Shown here piece after piece: positions 34,155 through 44,598 of a stretch of 64,000 nt of DNA. The stretch comes from Ignelater luminosus (taxonomy: Eukaryota > Arthropoda > Insecta > Coleoptera > Elateridae): contig VTPC01090579.1 in the NCBI GenBank assembly GCA_011009095.1, forward strand, positions 153,504 through 217,503, written 5' to 3'. The notes under the pieces are model-generated. The model was given only the letters and a program-made list of their open reading frames with translations, was not told the DNA's origin and did no database searches. Within the stretch, counting starts at the first letter, position 1. The number at the start of each line of letters is the position of its first letter. A program made the position numbers and the translations under genes.

Positions 34155-37100
34155 GTGATAGCTGCGCATTTAATAAAACTAATTTTGCAAGGGTAGTGTA
34201 GGTTATATTTTGGTTTGAAATGAGATTTTTAAACAACATAAACATCAAGCAAGATAAAAGCATGTTTTTATAAACATACTCATACGCTGATAGTTTGTCA
34301 AATTATTTTCAAGTATATGAGTGTTCGATTCAAAACTTGATACATCAACCTTTGTTATGCTTAGTGCATTGATGACTGGAACAATATATACCATTAGAAG
34401 CGATTGCATATAAGGTGTCTTAGAAAAGAAAATTTAGTCTGATACGTCCGTTTATCTCTAGCATAATGTTATTATTATAATAGCATATCTATGTGAGATT
34501 TTATAATTTCTTATTATACTTTAACCTACGGCGAATATATTAGATATTATTATTCTTATAACAGAGAAGGTTAAGAAAGAAAATTAATGTGCCTTTAGAA
34601 GACTCTATATAATTTTAGTTTAAATGGTTCGGGTTAGTGATTCTTAGTCAACGACCACCAGAATCAGGATTTACTAATAGTACTAGACTCGGTTATATTA
34701 TTTTTATGATTTACTTTTGCTATAATGCATATTAACTATTTGCATGCCAGTGATATATTAAACACATAAGTAGATAAAAAAGATTATTGATTATTCTGAA
34801 GTTTTATCATTACCAAACAATACCTTAACGTGGAGAACCAAATCTAATCTTTAGGTAGGGTAATGGCACCAGTAACGGGCACTCTTAAGCAAATTTTATG
34901 TTTGAACGTCTTTAAGTAACTTTTTCTTTAATGTAAATAAATCTGTAGGTACTGCATTTAAATAGTTATTTAGACAAGTGAGTCAAGTGTATCTTTTTTT
35001 CATAAGAGGGAAAACTTGACGCACGAGCGGAAAGCGAGTGCACATATCCGAAGAGTGAAAAAAAGTAACTTTACTCACGAATTACATACAAAATTTTTTT
35101 CACGTTTGTAATAAAAATGAAGAACTACCTATTTCAAAAACAGCCTTTTATTTGAAAACATTCATATTAAACGTACAATTAGTGTGTATCATAGCAACGG
35201 CAACCTTCTGTTTTGTGTTTAAATATTTTGCGTTAAAAAATTACACATTACGATACTTTTTTCACTCAAATGAATGAAAAAATGAACCGCTATGACACTT
35301 TTTTCACGCTTCTAGCGCGATTAAACAAACGCATCCTTTATAAACAAAAATTAATGAAAAATGTTGCACTTTTTTTAACGAAGATGAAAAAAGATTATTT
35401 TATGTAGATTATGCCTGGCACACCCAGATTTTTTTAATAATATGTCAATTAAAATTCTTACCGAGGAGTTTTTGAAAATTTTGCGAATGAACCAGTAATG
35501 GATACAGGAATGTGGGTAATGGACATATTAAGAGTTAGTAATGGACTCTCTACTCAAAAATCTTTTTAATTATATTTTTCCATGTCAGATACAGTATAAT
35601 GACCTCTATTATTTTTTTGTTGTAGTTTTTGAATAACACAAATAAAAGCATCTATAAAATAATAAAGCACGTCCTCCATTAATGGCCATTTCCAAGAGTC
35701 AATACCAGCATTAACCATAGTTCGGACTTCGGCTCGTGTTTCAGAATGATTCCTGCAAAAAGTTAAGAAGTTTGTCGCTATTCTTTCAATGTTATGTGTT
35801 GATTTTTTTCCTAAATTTTCTATCTTCATATTTGACAATGACATATTGTCCAGTTATCAAAGTCAGAGTTTTTACTTCACTAAGGTCAAGATCTTTATCG
35901 TCACAGGTAACATCCATGTCTGATTCAGAGCTACTTTCTTCGCCAGCACCGGTAGTTTTTATGAGTGTTTGTTTTGTCATTTTTTGCGTTCTTTTCTTAT
36001 TAATTTCTCTTTTATAAAATTGTCTAAATTTTTCACTTGAAGCTACAGCAGGAAACATTTTCTTTCTGTGCTTTGGCGTTTTCATTGTTTCATCTGATGT
36101 TTTAGGCAATACAAGACACTTTTTAAATGGGGTAGGGACTTTGAATCTTTCATTTTCTTTTTTTTACAAAATAAAAAATACTTCTTTGAGAAGGAATGTT
36201 CCATTCCAATCATCTTCATGGACCTGCGACTGCAGAATTATATATATATTGATGAGTGCTTTATTTTTTTTCGGAGGAGTTTATGTTCTTATCTATTTCT
36301 CTTGTTGAATTTTCTTAAGATATTTCTAGCTGCTTTTGAAGACTTTCAATGTCCATTTTAATTGCTGCCTGGACATTGTACAGTTTTAAACATCTCCAGA
36401 CTAAATATGTTTTTAAAAATTCTTCAAGGTCTCTTTTCTCAGTTTTGTTTTCTAATTGGTCTAGTAGCCGTTTTAAAGTTTTTTGCTCATTGCAGTTTGA
36501 ATCGGTATTCTTCTGAATAGTTTCCGCAAAAATCTTCCTGTTGGGTATACATTTTGAGTAATCTACATTGTTTTTGTTAAACGGGTACAGTCCACTTTTC
36601 CTAAAGCCATCTCTTATAGTATTTTCGGAAGCATATTTATCAAAAACAAGTTTTGGAATTGTGCCAAAGGTAGAACGAGTTACATCTTTTGGAAAGTTTA
36701 CAAATTTCTAATTTCTTACCTCTGATACTCAACCAGCTTTTAGCGGTCTAAACATAAACACATCTGCTGGTTGCATTATGTGGGTGATGTTTGGTAATAA
36801 TGATATTAAAATAACACCATTTTCGTCGCATAACTGGCTTACCTCCTTGGTTAAATGTGACCGATGGCCATCAACAAATAAAATGACTAGTTTTTGGGTA
36901 TTGTTGGATTTTAGATATAGAAGGAAATAATTGGAAATATATTCGTAAAACGCAGCAGGCCGAATAGGATCAGCCAAGAGCCCAGTGCTCTGGAACCAAC
37001 ATGGCTATAACCTGAGGAACTCGCTTAGAAGAAAAAATCAACGGAACATTACCATCTTCCATTACAGTGATTTGTCGTGTTTCAGAAAAGACCCTCATAT

Positions 37101-37285
37101 AAAAATCTTCTTTATTCTCTGCAGGATTTAGTACTTTCCGCTCTTTGCGCATAATCAGAACCCGAGATTTCATCAAACCAAACTTCAATTCTGTCCTGCA
37201 TTACAGCAGCCCTGGCCTTACTTACTGACTCAGCATATGTTTGTTTATAATCTTGGAGTGTGGTCTTAAAAATCCTCGAAACCAG
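34155..37285. repeat. Segmental duplication, copy 2 (partner 17420-20482)
   Basis: Same order and orientation as copy 1: P450-type upstream sequence (34155-34300), flank, then pogo-like transposon. The P450 coding region expected to the left of 34155 is absent, and unrelated sequence lies there. It is an orphan promoter fragment of a lost or never-copied array unit. Confidence 0.8.
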
Positions 37286-37600
37286 GAACACCCCGGTGTT
37301 TCATTCAGTAAACATTTTGATTCTCTTCCCGTTGCCTCAATTACTTTTTCTACTGACAAAATGAGATTTTGCCTGTGAACGGGAAACCCTTTCGAGCCAT
37401 ACCTATTACCCAGCCTTCAATCATTATTTCTTCCATTTCGTATAGCTCTGTTGCTGGACTCATGTTTCTACGTGGAGGAGCTGCCAAAGACGACTTTTGT
37501 ATAAGAGTAGAACCAGGAACATTAAATTCAAGGGCTGCAGGTTTTTTACTCACACCATTTTTTGTTATGCTTCGATGGCTTTTTGTAGGTTCTCTTTGAT
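34858..37600 (-). mobile_element. pogo/Tigger-like DNA transposon, copy 2, transposase broken
   Basis: Minus strand. It keeps the N-terminal part missing from copy 1: SKKPAALEFNVPGSTLIQK (about 37550, psq-type helix-turn-helix) and then RNMSPATELYEMEEIMIEGW. Next come EDFYMRVFSETRQI/MEDGN pieces, a region near 37000, and the DDE block NTQKLVILFVDGHRSHL with LLPNITHIMQPADVFMFRPL (36977-36729). The pogo C-terminal blocks follow (36109-35792, including ESDMDV and ITGQYVIVKYED, and 35844-35566, ending NNRGHYTVSDMEKYN). The catalytic Asp of FVDGH and of QPADV are kept, but stops and frameshifts make it inactive. Left end near CACCAGTAACGGGCAC at about 34867. The right end is lost where gypsy sequence begins at about 37606. 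Confidence 0.8.
34969..35398. mobile_element. ~430 bp insertion inside segmental duplication copy 2
   Basis: Copy 1 is continuous from about 18604 to 18625, where copy 2 has this extra DNA. A/T-rich near-repeats flank it (AAATAGTTAT and AAAAGATTAT), possibly a worn target duplication. The interior is non-coding with several TTTTTTCAC/GTGAAAAAA motifs. No clear inverted ends, so the class is unknown. Confidence 0.55.
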
Positions 37601-37605
37601 GTAGG

Positions 37606-37690
37606 AAAAAAACTACTCCGTCACCAAAAAAAGGTGCTTAGCAATATTATGCGAGATGGAGAAGATGCGGCCGTAACTGGAAGAATTCTT
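37606..37690 (+). repeat. Fragment of the Ty3/gypsy RNase H region
   Basis: The sequence is near-identical to about 27063-27150, sharing ACTACTCCGTCACCAAAAAA and the YSVTKK reading. It lies between the pogo-like copy and the KRBA2-like relic. Confidence 0.75.
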
Positions 37691-39060
37691 GTGACATTTT
37701 GAGTTACCCAAGACATTGGATTGTCTACACTTGCATCTACTGGAAGTGTAATTGCCAGTACAGTTGCAGTGATCACTTAAATGTGATTCGTTTCTTGCAC
37801 ATTTCCGAATGGTAATATGTTCTTCCGGAACTTTGTTGACCGACGCGATGTGAATGTTTCTTTGCAATCGGTAAATTGATTTCTTGCATAGAGTTGGTTT
37901 AAGATCCCATGATTAGTACCTAGGTAGCCTATACATTCCTTTTTTTTTCGAGTGACATTATAAAAGCTATAACGTTTCTATCGTCGACCTTAGCCCGGTT
38001 TACGTTTGGTATTTTCAACATGTATGTTGTCACCTACATTTTTTCTGCTTGTTTCTTCAGAGATTGTTTGGCTGAGATGCTGGCATCTTCAATGTTCTGT
38101 ATTTTTTATTGAGTAAAATAGTTACTTCTCCCCCGTTTTGGTAGCTGTCTGATGGAGCCAAGGTATCCATATCCATATTATTTTGGGTCTCAATACTAGA
38201 AATACTTGTTTTGGTTTGGTTGTTATTGTATTGTATTGTTAGATTCCATCCAAGTACAAACCATCTTCTCGGTATTTTGCCTAGTCCTATCAGTAGACCC
38301 TTGTGACTGAGGGTCCCTGGGGCTTACCATGTATGATTTTTAGTTTTGTCACATCGCACACACTTCTTCGAGTACTCTCTTTAACACTTTGCAAAATGCT
38401 AGGCACTTTGAGAATGGTAAAGATATCAACCAAATTATGCCACTTCTTCTGCTCTTTTAGTTTTTGAAGGTATTGCAGCTGCACGAATTGTGTAAGTGCT
38501 CTTGGTATACCATTATGAATTTATAATCACCGTCGTCCTGTGATTGCATGTCTATCAAATCAGTTTGACATCTTGAATTAAGCTTCTTGCCTATAATCGG
38601 CTTTACAACTAGTCCTTTTCTTGGTAAACTTTTTTTTTGGAAAGATTCACACAGGTTCAAGTATAGTGTAATGAGTTCAGCTGTCACATTTTTGTATTTA
38701 GTGTTTACCTCTTTCATTATTCTGACTGGACTACCTTGATCAATGGCGAGATGACAGTCGCAGATGATTGGTTCACCTTCGTTTTTCACAGAAACTATTA
38801 CTTTTTCTGAACTTCCAGTTTTGACGGCATCATACCTTACAAGACGCTGGAAATCTTCAGGTGTCTTTTGAGCAATCTTGTTCTTAGCTTCTTTAACTTC
38901 ACATACATACATACAGTAAACAACTGGTTATTTTTCTCTTTATTGACAATAAGTTTACCGATTTTCTTACTAAAACGGATTCTCATAGTCTCTGACATTA
39001 TCGCAACAAACAGCAAAGTGCGCAACCTCATAATACGCACTGTTGCATCATCCTTCATCC
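37691..39060 (-). pseudogene. KRBA2/Ginger-like integrase-domain transposase relic
   Basis: Minus strand, in order. Near 38900 is CEVKEAKNKIAQKTPEDFQR. A worn zinc-binding region follows with YKNVTAELITLYLNLCESFQ (about 38690; the usual second Cys is Phe). The integrase start is RCQTDLIDMQSQDDGDYKFI (about 38560), with the first catalytic Asp. The second catalytic block is worn (ILKVPSILQS, with the following DNG lost, about 38400). The C-terminal NHGILNQLYxRNQF-type region lies at about 37900. The protein ends with a cysteine-rich tail (about 37790-37690: CNCTGNYTSSRCKCRQSN). This is the architecture of KRAB-A domain-containing protein 2-like proteins, derived from Ginger/gypsy-type integrases. 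Frame breaks and lost residues mean it is not functional. Confidence 0.8.
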
Positions 39061-39139
39061 ACTACGTGGCGACTGAAGAGTGTGGTGGCACGGTACGATG
39101 GGAAGAGAGGGGAAGTCGGCCTTTCCAACCCGCAAAAAG

Positions 39140-39345
39140 GTATTACTTTGAACAACTCATACTAGCTATTATGCATAATATCTAAACAAAGTGATTATTC
39201 TTTAAGAGAATTATTACTTTAGAAAAATCGTGCTGGCTATTATGAACACTTACTAGACAAAGTGATAAATTAATTACTTTGACTAGCTGATGTGGTCATT
39301 ATACATAATGACTAACGACTATACGTAATCACTGAATAATTACTT
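39140..39345. repeat. Degenerate tandem repeat, about 65 bp unit, 3 copies
   Basis: The units share ATTACTTTGAxxAACTxxT, then CTAGCTATTATGCATAAT, then ACAAAGTGAT. Each unit starts with ATTACTTTG and ends near its inverse CAAAGTGAT, so each could form a hairpin. It lies next to the 5' side of the KRBA2-like relic and may be its terminal repeat. Confidence 0.5.
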
Positions 39346-39706
39346 TGACCATAACATAGATATTGCTACTACTCCTACAGTTAACCTATATACCAAATTC
39401 CAGTTTGTTACTAATTATCTCCGTTGGCAAAGTTTATATTAATATGACTGCATTATTTGTTTTCTACAACTTCCCGTTCGTCATTTTGTAAGTGTACTGA
39501 AAGTAAACAAAAACCACTATCTAAGGCTACTTACTTAAAAAGATTTACTTTTGTATATTTACAATTTGTATTATTAGTTGTACTTATGTTACTAGGCATC
39601 TACATTCATCCAAGCATCGATCTACTTATTATTACAGCTAAGTAAGATACTATAAGTATAACTGCACAATGATCAATATTTCTACTTCATAAAACCATTC
39701 GAAGCA
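39346..39706. other. 3' flank of gene E, no supported gene
   Basis: AT-rich; contains the phrase CCGTTCGTCATTTTGTAAGTG, also seen at about 55050. The 62-codon frame at 39457-39645 is not convincing. Confidence 0.4.
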
Positions 39707-41405
39707 TTAATCACTAACTTTCTCTACATTTAACCATACACCCCCGGCAGGAGACAAAATAAAACTTTTAGTTTCCAGTACCATAGGATATGGAGTTTTT
39801 GAATTTAAGGAGAATTTATAATTTTCTATCAAAACTGCTAATGCAACCTTAGTTTGCATTAATCCAAATCTCATGCCTAAAAGTCAAAATTAACCTTTAG
39901 TTTAATGACAAAACCATGAATTATGTATTTATTATTAACTTACCAATACAAGCACGTGGACCTTCACCAAAAGGTAACCAGGTGTAAGGATGACGCTTTA
40001 CTGTATTTTCAGGATTGAATCGTTCTGGGTCAAACCTTTCAGGATCTGGATAGTATTCAGGATCGTGCTGTATTCCTAAAATGGGTATGAACACTTGCAC
40101 ACCTTTATCTATTACTACATCTGAATTTGGTAATTTGTACGACCGAGTGCACTTTCTATCAAGTACTGAAAGTGGAGGATATTTTCGTAGGGTTTCTGTA
40201 ATAATTCAAATGATTAAGTTAATAAAACTACAAATAAAGAATATTATGTTACCGTTCACACACCAGTCCATGTAAGTCATTTCCATAATTGCATTATATG
40301 TAAGTTTACCATCATGCTTTTCTAAAACGTCTTTGATTTCTAGTCGCAGTTTTTCTTGAATTTCAGGATTAGCAACTAATTCATAAAAACAAAACGTTAA
40401 TGTTGTCGATGACGTTTCAAAGCCTGCTAGGAAAAAAATAAACGCTTGAGCTGTTATTTCTTCGAGGGTCAGTGTACTTCCTTGTCCGTTTTCGTTTTTT
40501 CCAGATTTTAGTTCACCGGGGATTTCGTCATCCCTTACTTTTACATTATTTCTCAATTGAATCAATAAATGCATAAAGTCATTTCTAATTATATTATTTT
40601 TTTCTCTAGAATCAACGGTTTCTTTAACAACGCCTATAAAAAACTTTGCTACCTCTGGACTAAAAAGAGGGATTCTCAAGGCATCCAAAACCTGTGGTGC
40701 ACTAACTGATATAAGGTTCTTTACTGTTTCAATAAAACCAACTTCAAACACTTTCTTTCCATATCTCCTAAATTCCGAATCGGGATTTTTCAAACTATTG
40801 CACTCGATACCAAACGCACATGTACCTATGATATCAGTTGTAAAGCGTCCAACAACTTCCTTAATCTCTACAGGTTCCCTACTTTTACTAACTCCATCCA
40901 TAAATCCAATCAATTCGCGAGAACAGTCTAGTAAACTTTGGAACATCATTTTCATTTTTCCGGACGTAAATGTTGGCGTTAGTTTCACTCTTAAATTCTT
41001 CCATTTTTGACCTTTTAGCGAAAACAAATGTCCAGTCAATGGATCGTTTTCTTCGTTGCTGTAAGTAGCATGATCGGTAAAGTGAGAGAAGTCTTTTATT
41101 ATGATACTCTTTGCCAATTCCAAGTCAAAAACCACCAACACAGGTTGAGTGAAGAAATAATAACCACAGTAAGGCAAACCTTTTGGCTTCATTTGTAGAT
41201 ATATTTCTTTGAATTCAATTCCAAATGGTATTGTTTGCGCAAATACTTGTGATGCATTTCCAAATGGTAGTGATACGGTGGGAGTTATTATATTTTTACG
41301 ATTCCAGTATCCAAAAACCCATTTCAAATAAAATATTGCACTCAATAAAATTGTAATAAAAAATACAGTTAAATCTTTATACCAATATTCTGTTAATAAA
41401 GCCAT
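39707..41405 (-). CDS. Cytochrome P450, CYP6-family, intact (gene E, 524 aa)
   Basis: Exons 41405-40253, 40195-39944 and 39876-39707 (1153 + 252 + 170 bp = 525 codons with TAA). Introns are 57 and 67 bp, GT-AG, phase 1. Start at ATG 41405; an upstream GTG codon is ignored. Motifs: N-terminal anchor (about 12-28), SLPFGNAS, WxxxR in KGQKWKNLRVK (W135/R139), I-helix AGFETSSTT (327-335), ETLRKYPPLSVLDRKC, FDPERF, heme loop PFGEGPRACIG with Cys467, and C-terminus GGVWLNVEKVSD. The residues after ETLRKYPP (LSVLDRKC) differ from gene C (VPALTRSC) and gene D (VPVLSRNC), which could affect substrate access. Expected role: ER-bound xenobiotic monooxygenase, substrate unknown. TATA box at 41453-41460. 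The nearest paralog is gene D, including about 450 bp of upstream sequence. Confidence 0.95.
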
Positions 41406-41452
41406 CACTTCTTTATGTTTTTATTGCATTCTGTATCTACACACAGACGTAC

Positions 41453-41460
41453 TATTTATA
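41453..41460 (-). promoter_or_regulatory. TATA box of P450 gene E
   Basis: TATAAATA on the minus strand inside AATATAAATAGTACGTC, about 48 bp above the ATG and conserved with gene D. GTGTGTAGATAC follows in the same spacing. Confidence 0.5.
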
Positions 41461-41861
41461 TTAATTTACTCTGTAATAGTTTTTGGCGTACTATTATGAT
41501 CACTATGATGATAACAGTGCTTTAATAGAAATTTCTTGCAAAGTCATCTTCCGCTTATCGTTCGGCTAGTGAAAAACACGAGATGACAAAAAACTTTTTA
41601 TCTTTGTAGGTACGCAAAATAATTTCAAACAAAAGAATGTTTCTAATTTGAAACTATATCTAAGTATGAATATAAAAAATAAAAATAAAAAAAAAGTAAA
41701 GTTCAAGATTTTTGTTTATGGATCACTGTTATATATATCGTAAAGCATGAACAACCACATTCCTCGGCAAATCAGCGTCTCAAGTAAATAAAAACGATCT
41801 TATCAATTACTATTAAGATAATTAGGCGAGTCATTGAAGAGATATCTCTTTCAAGCTTGTA

Positions 41862-41943
41862 TGCAATAAAATGTTGCACCTAGCAAAATCGTAACGAAGA
41901 CCCCAGTTAGATCTTTACATCAGTGTTTCGCTGATAACGCCAT
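41862..41943 (-). pseudogene. P450 N-terminal stub (unit psiF)
   Basis: On the minus strand from the ATG at 41943: MALSAKH, a stop, then CKDLTGVFVTILLGATFYC. This aligns with MALLTEDWYKDLxxIFVTILLGAxFYLKW of the intact genes, with one in-frame stop. Sequence to the right (41944-42060) is P450-type upstream DNA (CTGTATCTACAC, TGTTTATGTTTACTG) like that of psiG. The rest of the gene is gone. It shows that another array unit once stood between E and psiG. Confidence 0.85.
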
Positions 41944-43074
41944 CACTTGTGTTGTTACTGTATGCTGTATCTACACGTAAATGTGTTGTTTATGTTTACT
42001 GTAGGATTGCTTTGAATATATTGCGATAGTAACTATGATATAATGATTTTATCAAAAAAATTTGCAAATAATTCTACAATTATCTTTTAGTGTGAAGTAC
42101 TAATGGGAGATTATTGTACAGCTGGTGATGTAATTAAGAACTCATATATTAAGCACCTGATAAATGTATAAAACTCCCTAAACCGTCATGAAATAAAAAA
42201 TGTTTCATAGCTATTTGGAACTATTTATTGCAAGAAAAGCTAAACGATTTAACTACTTTTTTGTATTTTTGCTATAGAAGCTATAGTTAATTTTCAACGT
42301 AATTTACAAAAATAGTAAATGAGTACTTTACGCTGATGTAATTATTATTACAAGTAAATAAATAATAATTGACTCTGTACGGATTATGATTCTTTCTTAA
42401 CTATTTGTTCCAAATTATTTAGTTCTGATTTATTTAGGGTTTTTACAGAAATCAGACGACTTTCGTAGTCACTTTTGTAAATTCTGTCAAATGAATTCAG
42501 TTTTATTCATTTGTTTAATTTGATTTATCTCTGAAGCTGATACGGTACTGATTTGGTTTACATTCTATAAGTTAGGCAACACCTTACACCACTTACCACT
42601 TCGGATGAAAGTCGTAAACTAAGTCTTTGAGTTGTTATAACTACATAGTCCTACAATAGACAACAAGATTAGTTTGGTAGGGGGCACAATGTGTTAGAAA
42701 TCGCAGTATATTGCTGTTAGCCATTCAATTTACAAATAATAAAGTCGGATGTAATTCAATGAAATAATTTAACGACTTCCGAATAAGAGCAATTTAATAA
42801 TAATAATAGTAGTAGTAATATATTTAAACATAAGTACAATTATTATAAAATGTTATAATGTTTTACAAGGTAAAGCTAATTCATCTGTTCGTATAAACAC
42901 ATTTTTCTTTCATCTATCCTACAACCGACAAAATAATCTTTTATATAAGAAAGGATGTAATTATCACAAATAACGGCGCTTAATGAAATTATAAGCAAAA
43001 AAAGTATTATTAGTAATTAGTAGTATAACAAAAGTTAACATTTGCGTAGAATTTTGATTTTATCTCACAATATA
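41944..43074. other. psiF upstream remnant, then no recognised feature
   Basis: The first roughly 200 bp resemble P450 upstream regions. The rest is AT-rich and non-coding, with a short AATAAT/AGTAGT microsatellite near 42800. Confidence 0.4.
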
Positions 43075-43875
43075 CAGTGTGTTCAGCGAGGAATGGGACA
43101 GTACGATATCTCGGGAACGAATGCAAATTTTAAAATTCTGAAAACTTTGTTATAAATGTAAGGTAGGGGCACATATTCTGTAATAAAAAGTCACCGCCAG
43201 GTGGTGCCACTTAACTTAGTTTTTTTTAAATGGAATACCCTACTTTTTATTTGATTTTTGGAATCTGCAACATATTTGTGATAACTTTTCTTATAAGTGC
43301 TACCAACCTATCTGGCTTACTTTTCGAGAAAATAATAATTTTTATAAATTTAACAAAAAGATGTAATAGATTGTATTCTGTAGAGATAATAAGCGAATTC
43401 TTCTACGTTTCTGGAAGGTGTACCGTAGACGACATTTTTTACATGTGCTCAAAGAAAGTAGTCTAAAGGAGTTAAATCCGGAGAACGAGCTGGCCATCTT
43501 ATAGAACCATTAGTACCTATCTATCGTCTCGAAAATACCCTGTTCAGATGATCTCTTACTATGTTACTGTTATGAGCAGGTGCGCTGTCTTGTTGCAAAT
43601 ACATCACCTGCCTCAAATTTAAATTAATATTCTCAAGCAAAAGAGGTAGCTGATGTATTAGGGTATTTCAGAGACGATGGATGGTTCTATAAGATGGCCA
43701 GCTTCAGTAACGTAAAAGAATTTGCTTATTATCTGGCGGTGACGCATTTACTTTAAAATATTTTTATCACAAAATATGTGCCCCTACCTTACATTTACAA
43801 CAAAGTTTTCAGAATTTTAAAATTTGCATTCGTTCCTGAGATATCGCGCTGTCCCTTTTCTCGCTGAACACACTG
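43075..43875. mobile_element. Foldback Tc1/mariner-superfamily element of two opposed halves, 801 bp
   Basis: Ends CAGTGTGTTCAGCGAGGAAT (left) and its inverse (right), flanked by TATA/TA. Inverted similarity runs about 150 bp from each end (43075-43200 against 43730-43875). It continues into transposase coding sequence: minus-strand pieces at about 43430-43620 read LQQDSAPAHNSN and RWPARSPDLTPLDYFL, while plus-strand sequence at about 43650-43735 repeats the FQRRW...IRWPA and VKEFAYYL parts in the opposite direction. The right arm has an internal deletion. The D and D of the last two catalytic blocks are present in the left half, but no complete gene remains. Confidence 0.8.
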
Positions 43876-43950
43876 TATAGCTTTCAAACTAATCTTTAAA
43901 TGTTTTTTTATTCATTGTGGTCAGTTGCTCTACCACTGAAATAAGAATTT

Positions 43951-44248
43951 AATTCAGTCAATACATATCTGTCTCTAGTTTACGAACGGCTGGGCCGATC
44001 TTAATTTTCTATGATGTAAAAGATGGAGAATTCTATACCTTTTGAAATGATACATCATACATGGGAAAGTGCCATATAGAATTTTGCGGTGGAGGTGATT
44101 GGGTGGAAGGGTGAAAGTTTCCCAACTGATTAGAATAGGTTATTAAATCTTTCCCTCCAAAACAAAATCGACGTGTTATAGCGATTTTTGATAATTTTAC
44201 TAATTAAAGAGTTATTCAAGTGGGAAGTTTTCAAATTAAAACCCTGTA
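43951..44248. repeat. Dispersed repeat, copy 1 (partner 54712-55005)
   Basis: Shared with 54712-55005 in the same orientation, with landmarks ACGAACGGCTGGGCCGATCT, GGGTGAAAGTTTCCCAACTG and TGATAATTTTACTAATTAAA. Non-coding. Its right end coincides with the start of the BEL/Pao element, so the retrotransposon landed at or in it. Confidence 0.75.
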
Positions 44249-44266
44249 TTATATCACAGCCCCGGT

Positions 44267-44575
44267 TGTGGGGGCATAATGGGATAAAGGGTTGCTGCTA
44301 TCCACATCTCGAGTATCAAGCTGTTGGATCTGTTTCTGACCGCCCTCAGTAGTTGAGTACGGGGGCACGTTGGGTCTGTTTCCGGCCACCCCGCAGGGTA
44401 GGACCTAAGGGTTCAAATCAGGTGTGTCCTGCAGTTGCATCACTCGTATTTGTAACGTAATACAGTCCACTTGTTTATTAGCTTTCTATTTCGTTAAAAT
44501 AAAAAGTTACGTGTAATATGTTGTTGTAATTATTCAATTAAGAAGAAGTGTTGAAACCAGTAAGTTCAACCTATA
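44267..44575 (+). repeat. 5' LTR of BEL/Pao element (approximate limits)
   Basis: The stretch 44387-44575 repeats at 48910-49103 (shared GTTGCATCACTCGTATTTGT and GAAGAAGTGTTGAAACCAG). The start at 44267 (TGTGGGGGCATAATGGG) is a guess from the end of the neighbouring repeat. It contains an internal tandem duplication of about 45 bp (GTTGGATCTGTTTCTG / GTTGGGTCTGTTTCCG). Confidence 0.6.
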
Positions 44576-44580
44576 TAAAA

Positions 44581-44598
44581 TGGTCTTTCGAGCCGGAT
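44581..44598 (+). promoter_or_regulatory. Primer-binding site (tRNA-Tyr) of BEL/Pao element
   Basis: TGGTCTTTCGAGCCGGAT lies just after the 5' LTR. It complements the 3' end of eukaryotic tRNA-Tyr (expected TGGTCCTTCGAGCCGGA) with one mismatch. It marks where minus-strand DNA synthesis would begin. Confidence 0.75.

Noticed and set aside
39140-39345. CRISPR-like array
   Set aside because: Repeats are degenerate, without unique spacers, and the genome is eukaryotic.
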